A stretch of DNA of 64,000 bases from Pyrocephalus nanus (Eukaryota > Chordata > Aves > Passeriformes > Tyrannidae). Under the pieces are notes generated by a model, which made no database searches, had not been told where the DNA came from, and saw only the letters and a list, made by a program, of their open reading frames with translations. The stretch covers positions 62,143,938 through 62,207,937 of the forward strand of contig CM076259.1 in the NCBI GenBank assembly GCA_038380795.1. The letters run 5' to 3'. The translations under genes and the position numbers were made by a program. Shown here piece by piece: positions 1 to 11,907 of this stretch; the stretch's first letter is position 1, and every line of letters starts with the position of its first letter.

Positions 1-2544
1 ACTTTTGCTTAGTAGAAAATCAGACTCCCAAGCAAGTAAAGAATGAAGCTGTCCAAGGACACTATGCCAACAAGTTCAGTCATTCCTGACCCATCAGTGT
101 TAGGTAACTAGGTGTCTGTTTCATGCAATGATACCAAAGTCGGGTGAGATAATGTGAACAAATAGAATATTAAGTGGTTGGCAATAATTAAACAAATATG
201 AGCAGTGGATTTTTTTCTTTGTGACTTAACTAAAATATCTTTTTGAGGTAATCGGAATACTTTTCTCATTCTAAGTGTGAAAATGAATATACAATTTTGA
301 CCACAAAGATTAACTACAATCAAGGAGCATTTAAAGCTCTATTTTAAAAGCAGAATAAAATTGGAAAACAAAGGCTGGGTTTGTTAGGAGGGTGGGTTGA
401 AAGGGTCATCGTTCAGGGGTTAGGATGCTCACCTAGGACTACAGGGGTCCAAACTTCTCTGCCAAATGTATCTGCCAATGGATCAAAGCCTTGAGTCCAT
501 CCTTCCCTTACGACTGAGTAAAGATTTTATTTCTTCAGCAAAAATCTGATCTAGTTCTGACATATAGAGAGAAACTGATTACAGGACTGAAGCAAATGTC
601 TGCTCATGTGCTAAAGATCGTGTCTTGATTGTATTTGCGTGCAAAAAGATTAAAATACGAATATAGATTCTTTGCTCTTTAAAAAGGCCAGCTTTGTAAA
701 GCTGAAAGCAATTATAAGCCAGATCTACTTGGAGAATTTAGATAGAAAAATGTGAATGATAATTGCAAACTGTTTAAGAACATTTTACTAAAAAGCTGTA
801 GTTTTTATAAATCAAAACAACAGAGCTGAAATGCAAGCTGTTTTGTTATACAAAACTCCACATTAACAATTGGAAGAAAGAGTGACTCAACAAAAATTCA
901 TTTAAATCAGAAGATAGGAATGGTGATAAATTTGCAAGAGAAGTGTAAGCAGAGGTGTTTGCCCAACAGAGTTACAAATCATATAAGTTCAGGACAAGAA
1001 ATTTTTGATGTACATTAGGAAAGAAAACCAAGAGAACCTATCAGTAGTGTTTCTCTCAGTGGATAGAAATGATAGAATTATTTATACTAACACAGAGAAG
1101 ATGAGAATAGCTTTCTGTCTTGGTTGGAAAAAAACAGCTGAAAATATATAATCCTGCAATAGTGATGATGTATTTTCCATTACAACAATAATTCAAGAAA
1201 ATGTTTTAACAGCAGCTACTAAAGTAGGTATGTTAAATGAGAGGCTTGAACAGCTTCTGTCCACAAGTTTGAAAAGAACAAGTCAAGAAACTCATTTTAC
1301 TGTAAATAATGGTTTTCTAGAAGACATTGAACACTAGGAAAGTTTAAGAGAACTGGAAAGATACAGTCTTACTTGTAATGACACATATAGGATGAGTAAG
1401 ATGATCGTGCATTTCCATTTGACTTCCTTTGGTCTTGGAGAAATTAAAGTTGTTGTTAGACTGCTAATAACTCTGTGAAGGAGACTATAATTAAAAAAAA
1501 CCCCAACTTTTAATAAATGTTTATGCAGCTAACTTGATATATTTTTAAAAAGGATTTACCATTATGGTAAACACAGGTAATAGTATTTGATGTAATAATA
1601 TTTGATGTAAGGTACTTTGAATTCTGTAAGGCATTTACCTTGGCACATGATGGAAATTTGGTTGAGAAAACAAATGTTTCCTTAATTATAAATATTAATT
1701 GTACAGATATAAAATTGTCATGTCACACTGAAAGTGGGTTAAATGCTGACACACTTATTGTTCTGAAAATACAATTGCTAGTGGAAATTTATCATTTACT
1801 TGATGTTTTGAATGGTGTCCTCAAACAAGTGATAGCTGGTCTTTGACTATTCAATAAGTTTGTCTTGGACATTACATGTAATTGTTCCTAAAAAGTAATG
1901 CAAGAGAAAAAAAGTCAGCAGAGTGAAATACAGACATGAATAGAGAACAGCTTGAATTACTTGAGAAGCTGAATTCAGTCAAGTGGTGATTTTGGGTTTT
2001 TTTAGTAGGATTTCAGTCAGTTTCTGCAAAATCACTAGTCATATCACTAGCCATATCTACATTAGCAAACGATTTGGCGGAATAGGAGTGGAGCAGCAGC
2101 TCACACTGGGCTCTCTACGTGTGGCACAGTGTTTGATGTCAAATCAGAATTAGTTGAGTTCCTTAGACTAATCATCAGTTGCTCATTCATCCCAACGCTA
2201 ATGGCAATGGCTGGGATGCATGTAGGAAGCAGCTTCCTGACTGCTTTCCCCTGGCAGGGATCCAGTTCCCCCAAATTAAACCCAGGAGGGTGACCTGCAC
2301 CCACATGGGATAAGTGATGTTGGGAGGAGACCACCCCTAAACCTCTGTACTGCACCGCATGTGAATGTGGCCACTGAGCTACAGACAAGATGAGACTGGG
2401 GTGTTTGCATGTAAGTCAAGGAGGAGTTGCTGGGAAAGGCTGTCTTCCAAAGAGCCAGTCTTGAGACCGCTAAATAGGAACTGGAAGCCTACATCTGCTG
2501 TTGGCATCACTGTGGGATATTGCTCTTAGTGCTGATTTCCCCAG
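1..2544. other. A+T-rich non-coding DNA, nothing recognised
   Basis: No convincing exon, RNA gene or repeat was recognised. The open frames here are short, lack family resemblance and lack matched splice signals. Small local duplications are visible, such as the TTTGATGTAA motif twice near 1586-1611 and a CATATCACTAG/CATATC doublet near 2039-2056. These look like ordinary replication slippage. Confidence 0.5.
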
Positions 2545-2940
2545 TTGAAGAAGGGTGCTGGATGAATTGGAGAGAGTTCAGAGAGAAAAGCCAAGCAAAT
2601 GATGAAAGGTCTGGAAAATATGTCTTACTGTGATAGGCCCAAGGAGCTTGCTCTGTTTATCTAACAAAGAAGCTAAAAAGGTGACTTGATCACAATCTAT
2701 AAATATGTACATAGGGAAAAGACATTTGATCACAGTTTGCTCTTTTGCTCTGGCAGACAAAGCATGTGATAAAGTCCAACCACCGGAAGATGAAACTAGG
2801 CAACCTCAGATGAAAAGAAAGCAGTGTATTTTTAAACAAGAAGACAATCACTGGAACTGCTTATTGAAGGTTAGGGTAGATTTCCTACCCTTCATCATTT
2901 CAGACTATAGATCAGTGCTTCTTATTCAAGATGTGTTCTA
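2545..2940 (+). mobile_element. Ancient CR1-type LINE fragment (3' ORF2 region)
   Basis: The plus strand follows the C-terminal end of CR1 ORF2 and the start of its 3' UTR as remembered from old amniote CR1 copies. In order one sees a 'GGAGAGAGTTCAGAG' block, 'AAATGATGAAAGGTCTGGA', 'AAAAGGTGACTTGATCACA', an 'ATAAAGTCCAACCACCGGA' block, then 'TCACTGGAACTGCTTATTG'. This is the same order as in the family. The copy is heavily diverged and its frames are broken, so it is a fossil. It lacks the 5' part and the terminal tail. Its divergence suggests insertion well before the younger CR1 at 44680-46048. The family name is from memory. Confidence 0.72.
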
Positions 2941-4000
2941 AATTACTGCTTAACAACTTTCCCTTCTCCCTCCCTACCAGAGGATCACAAAATCTCTTCA
3001 GAAAAAAAGATATACACAGATAGCCTAATAAAGTGCTGATACAATGGCTTTCATTTGCAATCAGCTCAAAATCAGGATAAACTCTGAATGTTTGTTTATT
3101 CTCTCTATTTCCCTTAATTTTATTCACTTGTTTGTTGGATATGAGGAAATGCATATGTATATGAACGTGCACACACAAGTATTTCCCACTACAAAGCTAA
3201 GATACAATGATTGTAAGAAAATATGGAGTAAACTGGTTTGTTGAATTTTAAAGATGTTTTATTCCCAAAGGAAAATATCCAGGTTCCACTAATAGTGATG
3301 CAATAAAAAGTTTCATATAGTTTTTTTTTAAATTTTGGCTGGAGTTGAAGTGACCCAAAATGAAACACTTGGTTCAAATTTTTCTCATAGGACTTTTCTC
3401 AATAGCAAAATCAAAATCTTCTTGTGGAAAATTTCAGTTTTGTAGTAAGTGCATTCCCATTAGAAAATAACTGCGCTGTGAAACTTGCAGCCAAATGTGG
3501 TAATGACTATCATGACAGAGACTTGGGAGAGACAGAGAGTAGATTTCATTACACTCTCTCACTCAAAAGAGAGGGAGAACTGGGCTTCTCCACACCGTTT
3601 GTTTTTGCAGTCAAGTTTCCTGCCACTTCCTTAAGCACAAAGCCCATATGCGTATGCATTTATTGCTTGGGTATCAAACTGATAATATATTAAAAGGATT
3701 ATGATTTACTGCTGCAATTATTGGCCACTCTACTTTCACCCACAATTATTGAGTGCATATATCTTCCAGCCTGCAAAATCCCCACTTGGCCATGTAAGTG
3801 ATGTGATTGCATTACTCTGTACTTTCTTTGCTGTTCTAACTACACATTAGAGCAAACACCTCAAAGTGTGCATGCAAATACATTCAGACTGCGTGATCTG
3901 TCCAGCTTGCTCCCTCTTTTTCTCTCTCTTAGTTGTTTTTCCTTCTTTTCCCTTGCCAACACCCCACTCTTTTCCTTGCTATAGTATATCACACTGTATT
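2941..4000. other. Non-coding; possible A+T-rich amniote repeat relic at 3290-3470
   Basis: No gene was recognised. The part at about 3290-3470 carries motifs such as 'GAAACACTTGGTTCAAATTT' and 'TGGAAAATTTCAGTTTTG'. These resemble a common reptilian A+T-rich repeat rich in 'AAAATTTCAATTTTG' blocks. The resemblance is loose and the boundaries are unclear. Confidence 0.3.
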
Positions 4001-4470
4001 TTTCCTCCTATTTTTCCAAGTGTCCAAATGTTCTTGTCTTATTTATTTATGTCTGACACTATTTCAGAGTGCCCAGTTCATTTCCTTTGGGACCATCCTG
4101 CTTTGATCTCTCTTCATTTGGATGCTTATTTCCTCCCTCTTTGCTCCCTACTCAGCTCCTGCAGTACATAGTTTTTCTCCCCTGTCCTGAATTTGTTTGC
4201 TCTGATATTTTTTAAGTCTGTTAGCCAGATCCTTCTTTTCTTCTACCTTTCCTCATCACCTTTTTTTCACCTTCTTTTATGTTTCTTCTTCCTTTATGTT
4301 TCTTCTTCCTGTGCAACCCCCCCGTGATCCAGAGATACCAGTTTTCTCACATCGCCCTCTCTCTGCAAAGGAGCTCCACCCTCCAGCCCTATACTTCCCT
4401 GCCCCTTTTATTCCACTCTTCTCTTTCTTCTTTTCTTGCCTAGGCTTTTTTTCTTCTTTCAATGCCTTCT
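4001..4470. repeat. Pyrimidine-rich (plus strand) low-complexity block
   Basis: The plus strand is strongly C/T-biased, with runs such as CCTCCTATTTTTCC, CTTCTTTTCTTCTACC and TTCTCTTTCTTCTTTTCTTG. The bias keeps frames open on both strands (Lys/Glu-rich on minus, Phe/Ser/Pro-rich on plus). Those frames are compositional artefacts and not genes. Confidence 0.7.
4276..4309. repeat. 17-bp tandem duplication
   Basis: The unit TTTATGTTTCTTCTTCC occurs twice head to tail, at 4276-4292 and 4293-4309, with no mismatch. It lies inside the pyrimidine-rich block and looks like a recent slippage duplication. Confidence 0.95.
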
Positions 4471-7400
4471 GCCTTTACCTGTTTCCAGGCTTATCTAAGG
4501 CTGTTTTGCTTGACAGGGATGTGCCTGTTTCCCAGCCCCACATTGCTTGGGGAACTTGAGAGCTGAGGACATCCCTGGCTGTCAGTGAGCTGTCCCAAAT
4601 ATTCTCTGTCTTATCCCGCATGTCCCCAGTACAGGACAGAAGTGTTAAGGAAGTTGGTGGAAAAAAATTGGAGGATGTTATTGCCCGACCTGGTGCAGCA
4701 GCCCTGCCCCATCCAGCCACACTACAGCCCAGAGGTGTGTGTGCAGCTGCCTGTCTGCTGCTGCTGCTTGTCTGCACTTGAAAGAAGTCATGGAGTTGTG
4801 TAGACAGTTCCATCACAGCCATGCACCCTGCACTTGCCAGTGCTAATAGGCAAGTGAAAGCCCCCCGAGGGCCACTCACTTAACTCCTGTAAATCCACTT
4901 GTGGTTTGAAGGGGTACTTTATGAGGTGTCTCTGTATACTTGATCCCTTGTATTTTTTCCTGCTGTGAAGCCCGAGGCTGTCCTTCACAGCTCCTACAGT
5001 AAACTAGAGACTTGGGATCTGGAGTCCTAGGGGCACCACAGACCATGAGTGTTGGCTTTTATAGAAGTCACAGATGCTTTCATCAGAGAGCTGCTGTTCA
5101 GCCCCTGTCTGCCCTCCCTGCAGCACTGCTGCAAAGTGCTGGAAGCCCAGTCAAGGGGCAACTGAGGCTGGTCTGGCAGACCTTCATCTCTCTGCCTCCC
5201 CAGGGCTCAGGTACGGCATCCCTTGGTGAGTTTTTGTCCTCTACCATCACAGGACAGTGTCTGTCTTAGGGTCTTTGTCCCCTCTTTGGTTCTCAACTGA
5301 ACTATTTAGTTTATCCCACCAGTGAAAAGCAAAACAGGAACTAGGACAGTAATGGAAGGCCTTGAAAAGAGTGATGATAAGGAAGTGCATAGGAAGACCA
5401 GCTCCTGTACCTCCTCCATGCCCATTTGCTTCTCTGAGTCAGTACCCATGGAACATCTCCTCTGCCAAGAAGCATGGCCCCTTGCACAAAGAGGATGTGG
5501 CTGATAGCTGACCTTGCCTTTCCCACAGGATAAATGATAGTGGGACTTTTGGGAGCCCCTTCCTGCATCTTGGGAAGATGTATAACTGATTTGTGAAAAC
5601 CAGCATCTGTTTAAGACCCATAAGGACCATCAGAATGTATGTCCCAAATCCACAGAAACAACCTACTGTGTAGGTCTCTGTAAAGAGCTTTTATGTAGTC
5701 ATTGCAAATAAGCAAAAAAAGGAATGTGAAATGCTCCAAAGTATCTCTTTCAAAAATCCAGAGCCTGGTGGATGTAGGCTGTAGCATTTCTGGAAAGGAA
5801 AAAAAAAAAAAAAAAAAAAATCAGTGCCTTTATCCCTGACCCCTGCAGTCTCATGATGTTACAAGAAGAGAATGAACTGGCTACAGATAGTTTTTGGAGT
5901 TGCTGTCCTATCAACTAGTGATTATCAGATTGTGTGCCTGTAATGGCATATCCAGTCATATGTTTTCTCTATCAAACCCAAAATAAATGAAAGGAGGAAA
6001 CAAAGGAGTGTAAGAGTCCAGCACTTCATTCTTCATACTTCAAGAGTTGCAGCAACAAATACTAAGGGAAAATTCCCAAGTGAGAAATGATACCAGTTCA
6101 AGGTCACATAAGATGATGCATGGAAGTACATTACAAGAAAACTGGAAAGCTATTTTGGGGACTGACATTGTTTACTGAATGCTTGGAGGGATTCTTTTTA
6201 CACTTTGTGCCTGGACTCTGAATTAGCAGTTAAACTAATGTTTCTAAAGCAAAGGGATGGGAGCTGGGGGATTCTTTAAGCTGCTTCTGGGGACCAGAGG
6301 CTAAACTGGTCCTTCTTTTCTGAGCCTCAGGAAAGCTCCTATTTTCACAGCCAGGACCATCAACATCATGTGTTCTTAATATCACTGTAGAAAATGCTAA
6401 TTTCTAAGTTTGATGGTAGTCTATTTCATGGTGAAGAACTAAATGTTTTTGTTACTGAAGTCATTAAAAGCAATGTGGAGCTGCCTTACCCCAGGGAGAA
6501 GGTGTGTAAGAAGGGGCTTTGGAGAAGGACTTTGGAGAAACACCACTTTTCATGGAGCTTCCAAAATTAGCGTGATACAAAATGTTTTCCTCCAGCAGCA
6601 TAGTGTGTGGGGATCTTTTGGGTCCTCCTTTCTTACCAGAGCTACCCCTTATGAATCAGGGATCACTGGGACTAGGAGGAAATGCTAATGATAGATGAGG
6701 AGGCCAAATCTCAGGACAGTGAAGAGCAGCAAAGGGAGCCCTACAGCACTGATAGATGCCTGCCCCCTCCTTCCTTGCATGCCATGGTGTATGTCTGGGC
6801 CCTGGGCAGTGTAGGGGATGCCCTGCCAATGTAGGCAGCACTGTGGGCAAGGTCCAACCGGCCCTCTCACAGGTCTTACCAATGTCCACCATGAAGCAGG
6901 AACATGAGCAAGAGTTGACCAAATGCCTCATATACAAATGTCTTTCTTTTAACTTGTTAGGGGGGCTGTAAGTTCATTTGAGCACTGCTTGCACTAACCA
7001 AAACTCTGCCTGAAGCTAAACTGGGTGTCAGGTCTCACAGGAAAATGGGCCTCATTTTCTACCTTCCTGTGGGACCTGGAGTGGTTTATGGTTTCTCCAG
7101 GAGGGAGAAACATCTCCTCCTAGAAACATCACAGTGGGTCTGAGAAAGCCTTTCCAACAAGAGCATTGTTGACGCTGATACATCTCTGCTGGCCATTTCA
7201 GATTTGCCAAACAAACAGACAGCTTGTTTGAAAAAAATCCCCTGTGAGAGCTAATCATAACAACATTTGCACTGCTTGACCCTTGCTCCACTCAGTCATT
7301 GCAGATGGCGAATGCATCCGTGTGGGGCCTGTCCACCATGCCTTTGATGGTATGTGGGGCTGCCCCCAGCCTGGGAGTGCCTCCCCATTATTATTAACAA

Positions 7401-8453
7401 TAAATTTGCAGGACTGGCATGTGCTGCCTCTGCTTCCTGCGGCAGCTGAAGCCAAGTCTGTAAAACAGGTCTAATTTTAGAGCAGCCAGGGCTGAGCACA
7501 GAGTGAGACCAAACCCGGGAAATTTTGAGTTTTCATTGTTTCCTCAGCTGTGGGTGAAGATCTCCCATGAATGTTTGGGAGAGTTTTTCCCAGATATGTG
7601 AGCCTTTGCCCCTAGCTTCATCTCACACAAGCTCAGTCTTCAAAACCCTGGTGACATCAGCCTCTTTTTTCTGTTTCCATGTCTTTAAAGTGGGAGACTG
7701 TTATTTTCCTACAGTGTTTCAAAAAAGGGAGAAATTAGTTGTGAGAATTCATAATTAACATTGCTCAAGTATTTGAATAATAAAACGTTGAGGGCTTTGT
7801 TTTGCGAGGTAGTGCTTCAAATGCAATGCAATTTGTTTAGGCTTCCTGGGAAATTATGAAATGCATGCGTATGTGTGTGCATGGAGGGGGCAGGGAAATC
7901 TGAGACCTGCTTTTTATGCTTGCAGGGAAAGATTTACAGGACCGTGTTTTCTGACGTCTTCTTGCCATCAGTCAGTTTAATGGTGCTGTGTGCTGCTGAG
8001 CTTCTAATGTTTTGTCATTTGGCAACAGTGGAGGGAAAACCTACAGTGAGGCTGGTTCCTGCTCAGATGCTGTGTATCTGGAAACCTTAACTAGCCCCTG
8101 CTGTATCTCTGCATACGTAACTTCAACATTTTGTCATGTGAAAGGCTATCAGGTTGTGCAGTGGTGTGGAGTCATTTCAGTTGGCATATTGGAATATTTT
8201 GCACAAGGAAAGATACTCTTTGCACAAGGGGCTTTTCTTGTAAACAAGCTGACTGACAGGCTAAAACAAAGCTATTGAGCCATTGCAAAGAAAAAGGAAA
8301 AGTCACATTTCCTTTGTGTTCAGCATGCTGCTGTCAGTCGATGAAGTCTGCTATTACTGACCTTAAGAAGGCCTATTTTATTATTGAAAGAAGTTTTCCT
8401 GTTCTCTGGATGAATTAACTTGAGCTTAAAGTATCCTGCTCTTTTTATTGCAG
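4471..8453. other. Non-coding DNA, nothing recognised except simple repeats
   Basis: Overlapping open frames on both strands at 4475-4988, 6650-6990 and 7250-7500 have no family resemblance. Their lengths are what chance gives in moderately G+C-rich DNA. No interspersed repeat was recognised. Confidence 0.45.
5799..5820. repeat. Poly(A) run, 22 nt
   Basis: There are 22 uninterrupted A residues preceded by GGAAAGG. I see no retroposed sequence directly upstream with a recognisable source and no clear flanking duplication, so I call it a simple repeat and not the tail of a processed copy. Confidence 0.95.
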
Positions 8454-8526
8454 GCTTTCATCTCTTCCTGATATGTCAACATCCTTCAGAAAACAAGAGT
8501 CAACTCACAGTGTGACATTGTTGGAG
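8454..8526 (+). other. Exon-like segment with good splice signals (unidentified)
   Basis: A strong acceptor-like site (CCTGCTCTTTTTATTGCAG, ending at 8453) is followed by 73 nt and a good donor (GGAG|GTGAGA, GT at 8527-8528). One frame is open throughout: one nucleotide, then 24 codons reading LSSLPDMSTSFRKQES, then THSVTLLE. The other two frames contain stops. An ATG lies inside the open frame. I do not recognise the peptide. Such a coincidence is expected a few times in 64 kb, so this could be a real mini-exon, a lncRNA exon or chance. Confidence 0.2.
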
Positions 8527-9039
8527 GTGAGAAATGTTGCCTGCATTATTTTCACTTCCATTTTTTACAAAGTGGCCATACAGTATTCTCATTTAATACT
8601 TCTATGCTAATTAAAGCTGTAATCTAAGAACATTCTCATGAAGCTTTATTTGTCCTCCTTTGGTCCAGGAATTGTCATTTGCAAGGTTATTTTTTTGTTT
8701 CAGAACTGAGAATCAGAAAAGTGAGAAAGCAAGGAAAAGGCTCTTCAAGCACAAGGCAGAGGGTATCAGTTCTGATGGCTATATTTAAGTCAGGCTTCAA
8801 ACCACAGACCAACTATAGGGTATGGCTACGAAATTTTTAATTTTATAGTTGTGTTATGGATGAACAAGGAAAGGTCTTCAAGTGGTGCAACATAACGATC
8901 CCTCTATTCTGGCCCTGAAGACAGAGGGTTTCTAGCAGTTTCTGTCCCTGCAATCCTGCTCCCTGGATTTTTAGATGTTATGGCTGAAGGGTTTGTGATT
9001 ATTTTCTATTACAACACAGTCTGTGGGATTGAATCACCA
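8527..9039. other. Non-coding DNA, nothing recognised
   Basis: No gene or identifiable repeat is seen. If 8454-8526 were an exon, this would be intron. No further exon-like segment with matching phase was found nearby. Confidence 0.4.
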
Positions 9040-9260
9040 GCTAGAACAGAAAGACAGATAGCCCATCTTTAAATATCACACATGATAGAAAGTCTATCCC
9101 ATTCTTAGATAAATTGTTACAGTGTTTAAGTCCCTTTCTAGTTAAAATCTTGGCATTTATCTAGTTTGGATTAATCTAGTGTCACATTCCACCTACTGGA
9201 TGTTGTGTCTCTGTCTGCTAATTCAGAGATTCTCCTGGTATCAGAAATATAATACAGCTA
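9040..9260 (-). mobile_element. Ancient CR1-like LINE fragment (reverse orientation)
   Basis: Read on the plus strand, this matches the reverse complement of old amniote CR1 3' regions: 'CATCTTTAAATATCACACAT', 'AGATAAATTGTTACAGTG', 'TTCTAGTTAAAATCTTGGCA', 'CACCTACTGGATGTTGTGTC' and 'TCTCCTGGTATCAGAAATA', in the order I expect for the family. Divergence is high and both ends are ragged. The element would have been transcribed from the minus strand. The assignment is from memory. Confidence 0.52.
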
Positions 9261-11790
9261 CTTGCTAGCTGAGACCGAACGAAATTTGGAATTTTCACAC
9301 AGTGGGCAGATGCAACTTGTCAACATTTGTTTCCACTCCACATGACACAGAAAAAACCCCTTATTAACATATAGAAAACCCAGAATGGAAAAATAAAAAC
9401 AAACAAACCAATCTAAACAAAATTATCATTTTCTTTAATGTAGGACCCTTGTTGTTTGAATATATTAAGTTGATTGACCAGGGTTTTCTTTTGTGTCGGT
9501 TCAATATTAAAAACAAATATTTTCCCATAATGCTGTATTACTCCTGGGAATTACAGCCTGAACAAACACTATCCTTATTCAACTTATGCAGAGGCTTCTT
9601 GTCTGGACTACAGCTCCTGTAATGTTATATACAACTCTGAATTAAGTGACAAATTACCCTGTGGCTGGCCTGTAGGAGAAAACAGGTACCTACACCACAG
9701 ATAAATGTGTTCACAAAAAGGTGAAGTTTAAAGTTTCCTCGAACAGAAAAAAATTGAGAAGCTGAGTAGCTTACACTGAACTACTTAATTTTGCTTGTCC
9801 TGAAGGAAAATTAACATTATTTTCTCTGTATAGATTTTTTTGTGGAAATTTGATTTTCCATTGTTGAGACAGAATACTCAGCCAGCTCTATTATAAGCCA
9901 CAGATAAATCACCATTTATCCTCCTATTGGATAAATTAAATGAATTGAGATTTTTTTTTTAGTATCTCACAGCTTTTGCCAACTCCAAGTATATTTGCAA
10001 GTCTTTAACAATCTCTTTCCAGTTCGTCAATAGTATTTTCTAAAATATGGACATTGGAGCTGGCCCTTCCCTCCTACCGTTAATATTTCAAGGAACAGTG
10101 AGCATTTTCCTTTCCAACCTTATCTTTTATAATCCTCTGCTTGCAAATAACAAGATCACATTTTCTCTCTTTGTCAGTGCATCGCATGGGGAGCTCCTGT
10201 GCACTCGGCTAGTTATCAGGCATGACCTCTAAATCCTTTTCTAAGTCTCCGTTCTAAAATATAGCCCACTGATTCAGTGTACAAACTATCTGGGATACTC
10301 AGAACTATGTTTAACTCTACAGTAAAATATGTTGGGTTTTTTCCTAGCGAGCTCAGGTTAACATACAAACCAGATTGCTTGTAGAATAGATCTGCTTTTC
10401 TCATTATTTACCACTCTATGATTTTGTGTTGTCTCCACCCTTTGCAAGGAATGGATGTAGATTTTTTTATAGCGGGTCACAGATAAATGTATTAAATAAT
10501 GAAAAAAAATACCAATGGGTCTCCCATAAAATATCCCCACTCTCACTCTCCGTTGAGTTAGTTACTCTGGGGACTCTTCACAGTTTTCCCCATGTTTATT
10601 ACATGCTACACTGTCTTTCTAGAACATCCATTTTCTGATACGTTTTGCCATGCTGAACTTGGACATTAGCAGGGGTGTGCTACACTGAAAGAGCTGTGTA
10701 AGATGGTAAACCTTTGTAGCTGCTGTCTAAAAACACCCTGCTGAATTTGGGAATATAAAGTATTGAATTAGAACAGAATGTCATCCAACGTACCCATCAA
10801 TATAACATTTTCCACCCAAATGCAAAATAGCCTTATTTTACATCACTACCAAAGACCTTATCTTTTTTGTCTGCTCTGATTATTCTCTAACACTTATGGG
10901 AATTGTGTTAATAATGTCTAATGTGTTTATAACCCTAGGGATATAAGCTGGAAATATGTCCTTGGTACATTCTTTGGTACTTGGCTGCTAAAGACTTTAC
11001 ATTATTCTTTGCACCTATCAAAGTGTTTTCCATTGCATTTAAATGTTACTCTGGAAGGTTGATTGTTTTCCTTAAGTAGGTAGAAGAACAACAGAAAGAA
11101 TTCCCAGTTTTTAAGAGCAGAAATAGCTGGAGATGGAAGTGTGACTAGTGTGCTGCAGGCCTGCAGATTGATACTCCCCTTCGAATCACAACCATGGGGG
11201 CAATGTAAAATTGTGTCTGGAGTTCAGTCTGCTGTTCTTACAAGGGAGTTCGACACCATCTTCATACTTACCTATGTGAAATACCCAAATTTCCCATGAC
11301 AAATCTAGACTGCTGATAATTTTTAAATTATTAAATAATGTCTATGTTAATGGTTTGCACTCAGATGGCATAGAGTTTTGCTTTCACCTCTCCAACAAAA
11401 GGGGTGGATCCATGAGGAAATACTTACTAAACCAGGAGCTGCTGTGTTTGTGCTTGTGGTCCTGTGGACTCGATTCAAGGTATCTGAGTTCAAGGTACCT
11501 CATGTTGGTATTTGTCAGCAGAGGATGTGTCTGGTGGCCACCAGTGTGGGAGGGGTATGTTAGAAACCAGTTTTGGAGTCATTGCCTAAGGAACTACAAC
11601 GTATTAAGCATCTTCCACTTGTACTGGCTTCTTTGAGACCCAGATTCCCCTCCTTTTAAGAACTTTTGGAATATATGTACATTAGTATTTTCTATAGAAA
11701 CCCCTACTGGTCTTGGTTGTGTGTACAGAAGGCATGTGATGGTAAAGGCTCAGGATGGAAGAACAGGAGTTTGTGTTCATTATCATGTAG
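9261..11790. other. A+T-rich non-coding DNA, nothing recognised
   Basis: No coding exon, RNA gene or identifiable repeat is seen. Open frames at 10047-10638 and 11355-11636 are overlapping, unrelated to known families and without supporting splice sites. Confidence 0.45.
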
Positions 11791-11907
11791 TCATGGCACT
11801 TTGGGTCACATGTACTGTCGGACTCAGCAGTGCTGGGTTAATGGTTGGACTCGATGATCGTAGAGGTCTTTTCCAAACTAAATGACTCTATGATTCCATG
11901 ATTCTAT
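11791..11907 (+). mobile_element. CR1 LINE 3' end (5'-truncated)
   Basis: This is the terminal piece of a CR1 element. It contains 'CATGGCACTTTGGGTCACA', then 'GGTTGGACTCGATGATCGTA', 'GAGGTCTTTTCCAAACTAAA' and 8-bp-style tail units (GACTCTATG, ATTCCATG, ATTCTATC) ending near 11907. The TTGGACTCGATGATC block followed by an ATTCTATG-type tail is diagnostic of avian CR1. Only about 115 bp remain, the usual severe 5' truncation of CR1 insertions. No coding part survives. Confidence 0.92.

Noticed and set aside
4475..4988. 134-codon minus-strand frame with overlapping plus-strand frames
   Set aside because: No family resemblance and no splice sites bounding it. Several frames of 120-135 codons are expected by chance in a 64-kb window of this composition.
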